DNA of 64,000 nucleotides from Coix lacryma-jobi var. lacryma-jobi (GCA_009763385.1 CM019823.1:89787104-89851103), one strand, 5' to 3'. Shown: positions 8,139 through 20,405, numbered from the stretch's first letter. Program-made: numbers and translations. Notes: generated by a model not told the origin, from the letters alone.

Positions 8139-11100
8139 GTAAAACGATTGGAGGACGTTTGGTTGGTGGATTCCGGGTGTTCGAGGCACATGACCGGAAA
8201 CGCCAAGTGGTTCTCCAGTCTTAATCCGGTCACCGGAAAGGAGTATATCACCTTCGGCGACAACAGCAAAGGTAAGGTGTTGTCTCGTGGGTCTGTGCGA
8301 GTTAATGAGCACTTTGTGTTGCGCGATGTTGCTCTTGTTTCTAACTTGCATTTTAACCTTCTTTCTGTTTCACAACTCTTTGACGACGACTATGAGATTC
8401 ATTTTAAACGGAATCTCAGTCGCATTTTGGATCCTCAGGGCAATCTTGTATGTGTGATTTCGCCCTTTGGAAAAGTCTTTCGTGCGGATTTCTCGGAGTC
8501 TTTTGGTACTTCTCGTTGTCTTGTGGCTGGACCTTCCTCTTTTGATCTTTGGAAGTGGCATAGGAGACTTGGACATTTGAGCTTCGACTTGCTTGCAAGG
8601 CTTAGTTCACTTGGCCTAATCCGAGGATTGCCCAAGTTATCTATGGAGAAGGATCTTGTTTGCCACTCTTGTAGACACGGGAAGATGGTTGCCGCTCCCC
8701 ACCATCCAGTGACTCAGGTCATGACTAAGCGCCCTGGAGAGCTTTTGCAGATGGACCTTGTTGGTCCGGCTCGGGTGAGCTCGGTTGGGGGGAAGTGGTA
8801 TGTGCTTGTTGTTGTTGATGAATTTTTGAGATATTCGTGGGTCTTCTTTTTAGCTGAGAAGACCGAGACTTTCTCCTTTGCTCGCAATCTGATTTTGCAT
8901 CTTCAGAATGAGTTCCCTTTGAACTCTATGCGAGCTATTCGGAGTGATAATGGCTCCGAATTCAAGAATTCAGATTTTGAGAAGTTTTGTGACTCTTTTG
9001 GGTTAGAGCATCAGTTTTCTTCCCCCTACACACCGCCTCAGAATGGTGTTGTAGAGAGGAAGAATCAGACCCTTGTAGAGATGGCCAGGACGATGCTCGA
9101 TGAGCATAGGACTCCTAGGCGATATTGGGCCGAAGCTATGAACACTGCATGCTATATTTCCAATCGCATTTTTGTTCGAACTTTCTTGAAAAAGACCTCT
9201 TATGAGTTGCGTTTTGGAAAACTGCCCAAGGTGAGTTATTTTCGAGTTTTCGGTTGCCATTGTTTTATACTCAAAAAGGGCAACTTGGACAAGTTTGAGT
9301 CTCGTTCTTCTGACGGTGTGTTTTTGGGTTATGGCACTCACACTCGAGCTTATCGTGTACTTAACCTTGACACTAACCGAGTCATGGAGACATCCGATGT
9401 CACCTTCGACGAGACCATGGTTTGTCCTTCTTCTCGTTTTGAGCGTGCAGGTGATCATGAGGTTGGCGAACCTCTTTTCGATGATGACGAAGAAGGTGCT
9501 GAAGGGATAGATGACCCAGCACCTCCTCCACCTGCTGTGCCGCAAAGAGCGGCCTCTACGATGACTCACGGCCCCGACACATCGTCTTCCTAGGGGCCGT
9601 GGGATCCGCCACCCCGAGCGGTACCCTTTGTACCCGGGGAGGCACCAGCTGCTGTTGAGGGGGAGGCCACTTCGGCAAGGGAGGCGCCACGACACATTCA
9701 GCGCCAGCACCCGCCTTAGCAGATGATCGGCAGCATCCACGAACGCGTCACCTGGTCAAGGCAAATCTCTCACTTTGCTCATTCTGCATTTGTTGCTGAT
9801 TTTGAACCCCGGGATGTTGGACACGCTTTGACGGATCCTGATTGGGTCAATGCCATGCATGAGGAGCTTGAGAACTTTGAGAGAAATCGGGTTTGGGTTC
9901 TAGTGTCTCCACCTTCTGAGTGTCATCCAATTGGGACAAAATGGGTTTTCAAAAACAAACAGGGAGAAGATGGCCATGTTGTGAGAAACAAGGCCAGACA
10001 CGTATCCCAGGGATATAGTCAGAAGGAGGGGATAGACTATGAGGAGACATTTGCTCCTGTAGCACGTTTGGAGGCTATTAGGATACTCTTGGCTTTTGCT
10101 GCATCCAAAGGTTTCAACCGTTTTCAAATGGATGTCAAGACTGCCTTCTTAAACGGCTACATAGAAGAGGAGGTGTATGTTAGACAACCCCCCGGTTTCG
10201 AAAATCCCAAGTTTCCAAACCATGTCTTTAAACTTCACAAAGCTTTGTATGGTTTGAAACAAGCCCCTAGAGCCTGGTATGATAGGTTGAAAACCTTTTT
10301 GCTTGCTAAGGGTTTTAAAATGGGATGTGTAGATAAAACGCTCTTTCTCCTCAAGCAAGGCACTAATACTCTCTTGGTCCAAATTTACGTGGATGATATC
10401 ATTTTCGGTGGTTCTTCTCATGCTTTGGTTGCCAAGTTTGTAGACACTATGAGCAGGGAGTTCGAGATGAGCATAATGGGCGAGTTGACATTTTTCCTCG
10501 GGTTGCAAATCAAGCAAACCCGGGAAGGAACGTTTGTGCACCAGGGCAAGTACACCAGAGATATCCTGAAGAAGTTCGACATGGGTTAGGCCAAGCCTCT
10601 TCCAACACCCATGGCGACCACGACGGCCCTGGATGCGGACAAGGAGGGAGAAGCGGTGGACCAGAAGGAGTACTGGAGTATGATTGGGTCGCTGCTGTAC
10701 CTGACGGCGACAAGCCCGGACATCCAGTTCGCGGTGTGCCTCTGCGCGCGCTTTCAGGCGTCGCCGCGCACCTCTCACCGTCAGGCGGTCAAGCGCATTA
10801 TGAGGTACTTATCCTTCTCTCCAGAATTCGGGATTTGGTATTCTACTTCCTCCACCCTTTCCCTTTGTGGTTATTCCGATGCCGATTTTGCTGGTTGCCG
10901 TATTGATCGCAAGTCCACTTCTGGGACTTGCCAGTTTATTGGTTCTTCTCTTGTTTCGTGGTCCTCTCGCAAGCAGTCTAGCGTCGCCCAGTCTACCACG
11001 GAGGCTGAGTATGTTGCTGCGGCTAGCTGCTGTTCCCAGTTACTCTGGATGATGGCCACTTTGCATGATTTTGGTCTGAGCTTTTCTCGTGTTCCATTGC

Positions 11101-11330
11101 TTTGTGACAGCACGAGTGCGATTAGCGTTGCTAAGAACCCCGTGCTGCACTCGAAGACCAAACACATTGATGTGCGCTTTCATTTTCTGCGAGACCACTA
11201 TGAGAAGGGTGATATCGACCTTCGCCATGTCGATACTCATCATCAGTTGGCTGATATTTTCACCAAGCCTTTGGACCAATCAACTTTTAATTGGTTGAGA
11301 GGTGAGCTTGGTGTGTGTTTCCCCTTTTAG
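8139..11330 (+). pseudogene. pol: Element A pol (protease, integrase, RT, RNase H) with three stops
   Basis: One frame runs from just after the TAG at 8136-8138 to 11330, broken only by TAG codons at 9591, 9717 and 10587. There is no ATG near its start. Order: protease active site (WLVDSGCSRHMTG), GAG-pre-integrase zinc region (WHRRLGH, CHSCRHGK), integrase triad in MDLVGP, RSDNGSEF and NGVVERKN, reverse transcriptase with YVDD near 10389, and RNase H with SDADFAG, TTEAEY, CDSTSA and the DIFTKPL tail. This is Ty1/copia order. The partner copy at 14905 reads GAG where this copy has the 10587 stop, and CAA where it has the 9717 stop. The gene cannot make full-length Pol; Gag and the pol frame are otherwise well kept. 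Confidence 0.93.
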
Positions 11331-12873
11331 ATGGGGGAAACATTTTTGAGTCTTGTGTGATACACTGACTTTGTGTTTTTCAGTTGGCTTTGCTTCTTTT
11401 TGATTTCTTCATGCATCTTTGCATTTTAGCATACGCTTTTACATTCTGAGCTTCATGAATTTGGTCTGAAGAATGTAACTATGCTCTGTGTAGTCTTTGC
11501 TTCGATGCTTTATGTTGATGCTGTAGCTTATGCTCCTTCTGATCACAGAAACATACTGTGAGCTGAGCTATTTTTGAATGGTGAATTTGATAATGAACTT
11601 AAAACTTGAAAATGTTCACCATTGAGATATGCAACTAGCATGTGTAGGATGTGTCAAAGTCACTTATGCTATTTATGTATGCTAGGTTGCTATGTCTCTA
11701 GTGCTGAGTCATTCACTTGCTTGGTATGTCATAATCTGTTTAAAATCTGAACCAAGTTAAGTGAATTGAAAAGATCGAGATGGGTTTGCTTGTTAGCACC
11801 TCACAGTTTTGAGACTGTTTCTCAATGCACTTTGAGTTAAACTTGAGTTGTGTAGTGTATGACCGAAACTGTTGCTTTAAGCTTTTGATTGCTTATGCAT
11901 AGGCTTCGCACAGTTGGAAAGTTAGGCAATAACAAGCATTCAACCTCTCGCAGTCACATGCTGATTTCTGGACTTGTGTAATTTCACCGCTGCAACTCCG
12001 ATTAAAATTTGAAATCACAAGTACATGCTTCATGTTTCATTTGGTATCAGCACGATGATTGAACTGTGCTAGGGGTAGTTCACCTTGTATACATGTTTAG
12101 CACTTGTTTGACTTCCTGTCTATACATGTCTGTGCTATTTTGATGGTGAATACCTTTTCGGCTAAAAACTGCTCTTTGTGCTCTCATTTCAGACTTAGTG
12201 ATCAGTTTGAGCCTTTGCTAGCATTCTATGCATTTTCTGAGTCATTGGATCAGAACTCTGTAGAGCATCCTTGCACTCTTTTGAGTATACTCATGAAGCT
12301 CCTAACTTGCATTTTGACTCATATGCATTTTGGAAGGGGGAGAACTTCTCTTGTTGGTAGGAGAACTTCTCTGGTTGGCACTTTTGGTGGTGCATTTTCT
12401 GAGGGGGAGCATTATTTCTTGATACGTGCATTTTCAACTAAGGGGGAGAAATTGCAAATCATTACTCTCCGTTTGAACTAAGGGGGAGCTTTCCTGGTTG
12501 TTTGCACTATTCAAGGGGGAGTTTTTGCTGCTTCCTGTTGGCCGTAAGGCATTGGTATCGAGCTTTCTTTGCTAGTTGTGTTGAGCCTCTGTGCCTCTAT
12601 CTTGAGGGACTAGCATTTTGCTTCGATTTCTTAATTGGTATTTGCTAGCGGTGTTGAGCGTGTTCTACCTCTTCTTGAGGGCTAGCTTTGCTTTGCTTAG
12701 TTGCGTCGAGCCGTTGCCCATGTCCTTGGGAACCAAGTTGTTTCGCTCTTTCCACTTGACCTTCTTCGGCTTTGCTATGCTTTTGGGTCATTTGGTTGAG
12801 TTCTCTCTCTTTCTCCTTCTTCCTTTTTCTGCTTCCATTATGATTTGTGTTGGTAGTTGACAATGCACTCATC
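11331..12873 (+). other. Element A 3' untranslated region with repeated purine tracts
   Basis: About 1.5 kb with no convincing gene; no env-like frame is visible where some SIRE elements carry one. It holds polypurine-like (A/G)AGGGGGAG motifs at about 12334, 12401, 12440, 12480 and 12513 besides the one at the LTR, and a short duplication of GAGAACTTCTC at 12341-12371. Confidence 0.8.
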
Positions 12874-12883
12874 AAGGGGGAGA
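12874..12883 (+). other. Polypurine tract, element A
   Basis: AAGGGGGAGA, one base before the 3' LTR start TGCGGATACATGGG. It is the expected plus-strand primer. Confidence 0.85.
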
Positions 12884-12884
12884 T

Positions 12885-14904
12885 TGCGGATACATGGGTG
12901 TATGCCGAGTCTCTGAATGATGAGTGATTGTCAACTGGGATGATGCGCATGTTCTTTGGCTTGTGTTGTGCAGGTGTCGAGCACAGATACAGTGATCAGA
13001 GGCAAGGTGAAGGTCTAGTAGAGACGTGCCGTGCCGATGGACCAAGAGTGGCGAAGGGCGGACGTGAGGCTTGGACTGAGGGACCGGTGGCCCGAGGATC
13101 AGCTGTGGTCGCTGGCAGCCTGGGACAGCGACGAGCGAAGACTTGCGGTCATGTGTTGCCTGAGTCGTGGACTTGGGGACACGTGTCGGTGGACGGGGTG
13201 CACGGGCGGTGCATCCCTTCTACGGCGTCGGTTTGGTGGTAGAGCCAGAGAAAAACCATCGGGTGGACGGTTTCCAGGTTTGGGCCTCAAAACCTGGGCG
13301 CGGATGGTTTCCGAGTTTGGCCACAAAACTCGGGCTGAGGACGGTTTCCAAGTTTGGGCCTCAAAACCTGGGCGCTGCGGGTTTGCTGAGTTTGGACCTC
13401 AAAACTCAGATGCTGGTGGGCTGGTTTCCCGGTTTGGGCCACAAAACCGGGGGTGCAGAGCGAGGGCGGCACGTGGCGGCAATCGGGAGGTTGCGTCGAG
13501 GCAACGCTACGAGTTGTGCGGGCGTGGCCGTCGGATCCACCTACCACCGAGTTGGTCCAGAATAACCTTAGGGTTTAGCTGGTTCGCTCTATAAGTAGTT
13601 AGGGGTAGAGTGGGAATTAGGAATAGGTCAGAATTAGGATAAATAGGGGGAGACACCCACCTCCCCATTTATCTCAGTTAGTCATCCCTGTCATTTGCTC
13701 TTTGCTTCTAGGGTTTCCTGCTCTCCCACATCCCTGTTGTAGCTAGCTGAGATCCACAGAGAAGAGAACAATACCTCTGTGTTCATGAGATTTTGAGGAA
13801 GTGAGGCCGTAACCTCACTGTTGTAGCGTGTGGTAATCACACGGTTGCAATTCGTGGCTGTGATTCACGTTTTGTTCGTGTTCTTCGCGGAATCCTTTTT
13901 CTCCATGATTTTTCCATCGCTTGATCTCTTTGCTCGGTTCATCTTTTGCAAATCCGTTTGAACCAAGTTGTTCTAGATCGTGAGGCACTTCTTTCCACCG
14001 AAGGAATTCACCTCTAACCTCACGGTCTAGGAGATCGATCGATTTTGGTTTCGGGTCATGTTTTTCTCTCTTCCCCCGAATTTCTTCAATTCATCCATTT
14101 GGAGATAGGTTCGAGCCATGATCTCTTAGAGATAGCTCACTATCCTCCTTGTGACTCCTCTTACCAAGTTTGATCCCTAGAGGATTTGTTTTGGGTAAGA
14201 TCGAGTCGAATCGGTGGACGAACAGTGGAATCGCGGGGTGACCGGACGCTGGCTGTTCATCGACTGAACGCTCCCTGCGAGTCCGGTCGTTGAAGGCCGA
14301 GCTTGGCCTGTTTCGTGAAATTGACCGGACGCCCAGTTCATGCAGTGACCGGACGCATCGTTACTACTGTTCCTGGTTTTTGTTCTATCTGACCGGACGC
14401 TCTCGTAACGACCGGACGCTCTGCTTCCCTGAGTCCGGTCCAACTCAGTAAGGTCTCAAACCTGATTCTGACTGACCGGACGCGTCCGATCCTTGACGAC
14501 CGGACGCAAAGCAGTCGACCGGACGCCCTGCCTCTCAGAGTCCGGTCCAACTCAGAGAGTTTCTGTTTTGGTTTTCGCTCGACCAGACGTGTCCGGTGAA
14601 CTGTGACCGGACGCAGGCCAGAGTCCGGTCAGTTCTGTCTCAAGCCGTTTCGTTCGCAGTTTGCTCGCTCGTTGTCGGATTTGTTTTCCGTCTTTTGCGT
14701 TGGCTTTCTAGAGTTGTGTAGTGTCCCTCTATGCTTCTTGAAAGCATCCACCCTACATCTAGGGTCGTGGACATTAGCAAGCTCTAGGGTTTGTCTTTCG
14801 GGGTGATTCTCGGGACAGTGGCTCCTAGTTTCTGAAAGGAAAATTTGAAGCTCCCATTCACCCCCCCCCCTCTGGTCGCTTTCTGGTTGCTTCTCGGTCC
14901 TTCA
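12885..14904 (+). repeat. 3' LTR of element A (full, 2020 bp)
   Basis: TGCGGATACATGGG...TCGGTCCTTCA. Contains the hairpin array (13262-13455), TATA-like box (13638-13647) and palindrome array (14238-14635). It is followed directly by mid-pol sequence of the A-prime copy. It supplies the complete LTR against which the truncated 5' LTR is judged. Confidence 0.92.
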
Positions 14905-14905
14905 A

Positions 14906-16553
14906 CCACGACACATTCAGAGCCAACACCCTCCTCAACAGATGATCGGCGACAACCACGAACGCGTCACTCGGTCTAGGTCACAACAAATCTCTCACTT
15001 TGCACATTCTGAATTTGTTGCTGATTTTGAACCCCGAGATGTTGGACACACTTTATCTGATCCGGATTGGGTTAATGCCATGCATGAGGAGCTTGAAAAT
15101 TTTCAAAGAAATCAGGTTTGGGTTCTTCTTCCTCTTCCTCCTGAGTGTCACCCTATCAGGACAAAATGGGTTTTCAAAAACAAACAAGGAGACGATGGCC
15201 ATGTTGTGAGAAACAAGGCTAGACTTGTAGCTCAGGGGTATAGCCAGAAGGAGGGGATAGACTATGAGAAAACTTTTGCTCCTGTAGCTCGTTTGGAGGC
15301 AATTAGGATCCTCTTGGCTTTTGCTGCATCCAAAGGATTTAAACTTTTTCAAATGGATGTCAATAGTGCCTTTCTAAACGGCTACATAAAAGAAGAGGTG
15401 TATGTGAAACAACCCCCCGGTTTCAAAACTCTCAAGTTTCCAAACCATGTTTTTAAACTGAACAAAGCTTTATATGGTTTAAAACAAGCCCCTAGGGCCT
15501 GGTATGATAGGTTGAAAACATTTTTGCTTGCCAAGGGTTTTAAAATGGGATGTGTGGATAAAACGCTTTTTCTCCTCAAGCAAGGCAATGACACTTTGCT
15601 AGTTCAGATTTACGTGGATGATATCATTTTCGGTGATTCTTCTCATGCTTTGGTTGCCAAGTTTGCAGATACTATGAGCAGGGAATTTGAGATGAGCATG
15701 ATGGGCGAGTTGACGTTTTTCCTCGGGTTGCAAATCAAGCAATCCCGAGAGGGGACGTTCATGCACCAGGGCAAGTACACCAAGGACATATTGAAGAAGT
15801 TCGATATGGGTGAGGCCAAGCCTCTTCCAACACCCATGTCGACCACGACGGCCCTGGATGCGGACAAGGATGGAGAAGTTGTGGACCAGAAGGAGTACCG
15901 AAGTATGATCGGGTCGCTGTTGTACCTGACGGCGACACGCCCGACCATTTAGTTCGCGGTGTGTCTTCGCACGCTTTCAGGCGTCGCCGCGCACTTCTCA
16001 CCATCAGGTGGTCAAGTGCATTATGAGGTACTTATGCTTCACACCTGAGTCTAGGATTTGGTATTCTGCTTCTTCTACCCTCTCCCTTTGTGGTTACTCG
16101 GATGTTGATTTTGCTGGTTGTCGACTTGAGCGCAAGTCCACTTCTTGGACTTGTCAGTTTTTGTGTTCTTCCCTTTTATCTTGGTCTTCTCGCAAGTAGT
16201 CTAGTGTCGCACAATCTACCATAGAGGCTGACTATGTTGCTGCGGCTAGCTGCTATTCTCAGTTGTTATGGATGATGGCCACTTTGCGTGATTTTGGTCT
16301 GAGTTTTTCTCGAGTTCCATTGCTTTGTGACAGCACGAGTGCGATTAGCGTTGCTAAGAACCCCGTGCTGCACTCTAAGACCAAACACATTGATGTGTGT
16401 TTTCATTTCTTGCGAGACCACTATGAGAAGGGTGATATCGACCTTCACCATGTTGATACTCATCTTCAGTTGGCAGATATTTTCACCAAGCCTTTGGACC
16501 AATCAACCTGTGCTAGGTTGAGAGGTGAGCTTGGTGTGTGTTTTCCCTTTTAG
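14906..16553 (+). pseudogene. pol: A-prime RT and RNase H, degenerate
   Basis: Open from 14906, with HERVTRSRS near the start and YVDD at about 15614. A TAG at 15950-15952 replaces CAG of element A, followed by a frameshift in the next ~50 bp. A second CAG-to-TAG change is at 16197-16199. RNase H resumes in another frame (SDVDFAG, CDSTSA) and ends ...GVCFPF at 16553, the same C-terminus as element A. Protease and integrase are absent. Confidence 0.9.
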
Positions 16554-18045
16554 TTCGGGAAAACATTTTTGCTCTTGTATCATAGTCTGACTTCGCTTGC
16601 TTTGTTCTTGTTTAATTTCTGCATTTCATCATTTTTGCATTTTTCTCTTCCCGAGGTTCATGTCTATAATCTGTAGATTGAATCTATGCTCTGATTAGTA
16701 TATGCTCCGATGATACATGATGATGCTTGTAGCTTAGGCTCCTTTTGATCATTGATACATGTTGTGAGCTGAGCTATTTTTCAGAACTGTGAATATGCTT
16801 AATTCAACATAAAATTTGAAACATGTTCACCATTGAGTTTGGCAACTAGCATGTGTAGAATGTGTTGAAGTCACTTATGCTTTTCATATATGCTAGGTTG
16901 CTATGTCTCTAGTTCTGAGTCCTTCACTTGCTTGGTGTGTTCATATTCTGTTAAAATTTGAACCAAGTCTAAGTGAATTGAAAAGATCGAGATGGGATTA
17001 CTTGACAGCACATCACAGTATCGAGACTGTTTCTCATTGCACTTTGAGTCAAACTTGAGCCGTGTAGTGTAAGACCGAGACCGTTGCTTCAAGCTTCTGA
17101 TTGCTTATGCATAGGCTTAGCTCGGTTGAAAAGTTAGGCAATGTCAAGTTTTTCAACCTCTCGCAATCACATGCTGAAAAATTAAACTTGTGTAATCGCC
17201 GCTGCAACTCCGATAAAATTTTGAAAACACAAGTCTATGGTTCATTCTACAGCATGATGATTGAACTTTGCTAGGGGTAGTTCACCTTGTATACATGTTT
17301 AGCAGTTGTGTAACTTCCTGTCTATACATGTTTGGTGCTATTTTGATGGTGAAACCCTTTCTGAATGGCTTAAAATTGCTCACTCTGCTCATATGTTCAT
17401 ATTTCATATTATGTGATCAGTTTGAGCCTTTGCTGGCATTTGTGCTTGCTGTTGAGTAGTTGGATCAGCACTCTTTAGAGCATCTATTCACTCTATAGAT
17501 TCTATACCTGAAGCTGCTAACCTGCATTTGTGACTCATATGCATTTTGCCTTGTTGTGTGCATTTTCAACTAAGGGGGAGAAATTTTGACAAATCATGTC
17601 CCTAAGTTGTATGCATTATTGAAGGGGGAGTTTGCTCGATTTTTGCTTTGACAAGCTGTTCAATTGGTTTGGAGCGACTTTCAGCCTATATAGTTTTTCA
17701 ATTGGTTCGAAGCAGTTTTTAAATTGGTTTGGAGCGGTTCTGCTAGTTGTGTTGAGCCTTTGTCTCTTTCTGGAGGGACTAGCTTTTCTTTGTCTCCTTT
17801 GCTCCGACTACCTTCTCGCTAGCGGTGTTGAGCCTGTTCTACCTCTTCTTGAGGGCTAGCTTTCCTTTGCTTGGTTGCGTCGAGTCGTTGCCCATGTCTT
17901 TGGGAACCAAGTTGTCTCGCTCTTTTCATTCGACTTTTCCTAGCTTTGCTTCGCTTTTAGTTGACTAGTTGAGTTCGCTTACTTCTTCTTCCTTCCTTCT
18001 TCTACCTTCATATGATTTGTGTTGGTAGTTGACAATGCACTCATC
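16554..18045 (+). other. A-prime 3' untranslated region
   Basis: Homologous along its length to 11331-12873, with AAGGGGGAG motifs near 17573 and 17621. No gene seen. Confidence 0.8.
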
Positions 18046-18055
18046 AAGGGGGAGA
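18046..18055 (+). other. Polypurine tract, A-prime
   Basis: AAGGGGGAGA, one base before the LTR start at 18057. Confidence 0.8.
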
Positions 18056-18056
18056 T

Positions 18057-18613
18057 TGCGGATACATGGGTGTATGCCGGATCTTGAGATGATGAGTGAT
18101 TGTCAACTGGGATGATGCGCATGTTCTTTGGCTTGTGTTGTGCAGGTGTTGAGCTCGGATACGGTGATCAAAGGCAAAGTGAAGGTCAAGTAGAGACGTG
18201 TTATGCCGATGGACCCAGAGCGGTGAAGGGCAGACGTGAGGCTTGAACTGACGGACCGGTGGCCTGAGGATCGGCCGTAGTGACTGACAGCCTGGGACAA
18301 CGACAAGTGAAGACTTGCGTGTGGATGGGGTGCACAGGCGGTGCATCCCTCTACGGCATCGGTTTGGTGGTTGAGCCACAGAAAAACCACCGAGTGGACG
18401 GTTTCCAGGTTTGGGCCTCAAAACCTGGGTGCGGCCGGTTTCTGAGTTTGGGCCACAAAACTTGGGCTGAGGACGGTTTCCAGGTTTGGGCCTCAAAACC
18501 TGGGCACTGGCGGGTTTCTGAGTTTGGGCCACAAAACTCAGGCGACGGACGACAGGTTTCCCGGTTTTGGCCTCAAAACCGGGGGATGGCCCAGGTTTCC
18601 CGGTTTCAGCCTC
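18057..18613 (+). repeat. A-prime 3' LTR, first piece
   Basis: Begins TGCGGATACATGGG like 12885 and carries five and a half units of the hairpin array before being cut at 18613 by F1. It is clearly more diverged from the two A LTRs than they are from each other. Confidence 0.88.
18609..18613. repeat. Target site duplication of F1 (GCCTC)
   Basis: GCCTC here and at 26781-26785, exactly flanking F1. The host sequence reads through the site in a hairpin unit (CCCGGTTT...AAACCGGG). Confidence 0.92.
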
Positions 18614-19935
18614 TATTGGTATAAATTAACGCACACTCTACTTTATCCGCAAGCGCACAGATAAGATCTACCGATGTAGCACTTCACCGGAGTAACCCAG
18701 TTTTAATATCGAACCCAAAGGAACGGATAGTGTTAAGTTTTAAATTCTAACCCCTAAGTAGCTAACAAGGATGCAGAATCTGGAAGTAAAGAGGGGATCA
18801 CTAAGGTTGTCTAATTCCAATTTAAGAGTGATATGTTTACATTATTCTTAGTGGGGAAGTTGCCATAAAAGGTCACAAACAGAGTATGAATCTTTTATGC
18901 AAATGTATAATCCTACCGAGCCTACACACGGGTAAGTGGACTATAGAAGAATCAACAAGGCTATAAGAGTCACCCTTGCGAACAACCACTACTACCGGCG
19001 TTATAGGAGGCATATATGAGCTATCAAGCCTAAGCACCACGCTTACACTATCCAACTACTCTAACTCTAGAATGACTAGAATTAAAGTACTCAAAAGAGA
19101 GTCATAAACCTTAAGAATAATAAGAACAATGGCTCAAACTTAAATATAGACGTTGATTACCGAAACAATCGCTGAAGTTGATGATGAACTTGAATCCACA
19201 GGTACAAGATGAAGAAGTGGATCCGACAGGCCGGAGCTCCTTCTTGATCTATTCCTCTCTCTCTCTCTCTCTCTTCTAGTTCTAATATAAGACTAGGTTC
19301 TAAACCTAAACTAGAGGGGTAACTAGTCTTCTACTTGATAGCTGGCTCTTGATTACAACTAGATGAACTAGATCTAATTCTAGATGAACTAGAAGAGATT
19401 CATCTAGAGGGACCTCTACTTCTAATTGAAACCCTAGTTTCTGATGTGGAGATGAATAATGAAGATGGAGATGCCTGGATAGGGGGGTTTGGGGCTGCTT
19501 ATATAGCCCTGAGGGGTCAACTGCGGCCGTTGGATCAAACCGACTTAAGGTACGGCTAAGATGCATCCTAGAGGTCGGTGGAGGAAGCTTGCAGAAGACG
19601 GAGACCAGCAGGCCCAGGGGGGACCGACCGGTGGGTCCAGGGGACCGGTCGGTCCCACCTGGAGGTGGACCATGGTGCCCTTTCTCGTGGTGTCTCTATA
19701 TGTTCTCTAGACTCTTCTAGAAGTATCCCGACGTGGCGGTTGCGTTATCTCCCGACGGTTTCCTTCTATGGGAAGCTATCTGTGCCGATTTACTGGTTTA
19801 GTCCCTGCACAATCATAACTCACCAAAACTCGTGGAATATTGTCAGTTGAAACCCTAAACCTTTGTTGGTGATCAAATTCTTGCCCTTTTCATATTTATT
19901 TATCCTTTAATTTTGATAGATAACCAGCGTCAACA
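18614..19935 (-). repeat. F1 3' LTR
   Basis: Read on the minus strand it starts TGTTGACGCTGG and ends ACCAATA, so the terminal CA has become TA. It holds a TATA box (ATATAAGC, near 19500), a 13-bp-arm hairpin at 19620-19656 and a CT microsatellite at 19254-19275. Confidence 0.9.
19620..19656. repeat. Strong hairpin in F1 3' LTR
   Basis: Arms GGGACCGACCGGT and ACCGGTCGGTCCC are perfect reverse complements (13 bp) around an 11-base loop. It recurs in F2 at 37879-37915 and with one arm mismatch in the other two F LTRs. It lies about 150 bp from the TATA box, in U3. Confidence 0.88.
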
Positions 19936-19949
19936 ATTCCCCCAAGCTT
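19936..19949 (-). other. F1 polypurine tract
   Basis: ATTCCCCCAAGCTT on the plus strand, i.e. AAGCTTGGGGGAAT in element sense, abutting the 3' LTR. Similar AGCTTGGGGGA motifs recur at about 21086 and 21316. Confidence 0.82.
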
Positions 19950-20405
19950 ACCCTTTGCTAGTCCCTTAGCAAAACCAAAACTTAACAATGGATCAGGAGT
20001 TGCTACAATATCTTCACTTCCAACAAGTATACCTGTCGTTAAATAAAAATTCTTCGAAACATATCATGTAATTCTTCATGGGGCTTATTACTCTTACCTT
20101 AGATCTTGAATAATTGAGAGATTGAACGATCAAATCAAGCATTATGTCTCTAGTTCTTTCACTTCACTTTTATCCTGGAGTTTTAATTAATTTTTAAAAG
20201 TTTTAATACATATGTTGTCAAATTAAACAATGAATCCAAAGAGAAAATCAACCAACCATTGAATCAAGAAGTGCATGTGTATGAAAAAAATAGAGCCGAA
20301 TGCTCTTTTGAATATATTCACTCTCTTCTGTCTATCAGAGACATATGGCTATCAGGCTAATTCTACTGTCGGGCACGTGCCCATTTTTTTTCTGACATTT
20401 TTTTC

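Larger units (their letters stand above)
3686..14904 (+). mobile_element. Ty1/copia SIRE/Maximus-type element A
   Basis: The order is truncated 5' LTR (3686-5378), tRNA-Met-type primer site, gag, protease-integrase-RT-RNase H in copia order, a long 3' untranslated region, polypurine tract and a full 3' LTR (12885-14904). The two LTRs are nearly identical where they overlap, so the insertion is fairly young. The right flank (ACCAC...) is the middle of pol of another copy of the same family in the same orientation, so A inserted into that copy. The left target duplication is lost with the missing LTR end. Three in-frame stops in pol make it non-autonomous now. Confidence 0.9.

Noticed and set aside
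11331..12873. An env-like gene in the 3' region of element A
   Set aside because: No frame longer than about 125 residues, no signal peptide or consistent membrane pattern, and frames are not shared with A-prime.
13031..13594. 187-residue frame in the A 3' LTR
   Set aside because: It spans the U3 hairpin array and is not kept in the other A-family LTRs.
12885..14904. A's 3' LTR as a shared middle LTR of a tandem LTR-interior-LTR array
   Set aside because: It is followed by mid-pol sequence rather than by a primer site, which fits nested insertion better.
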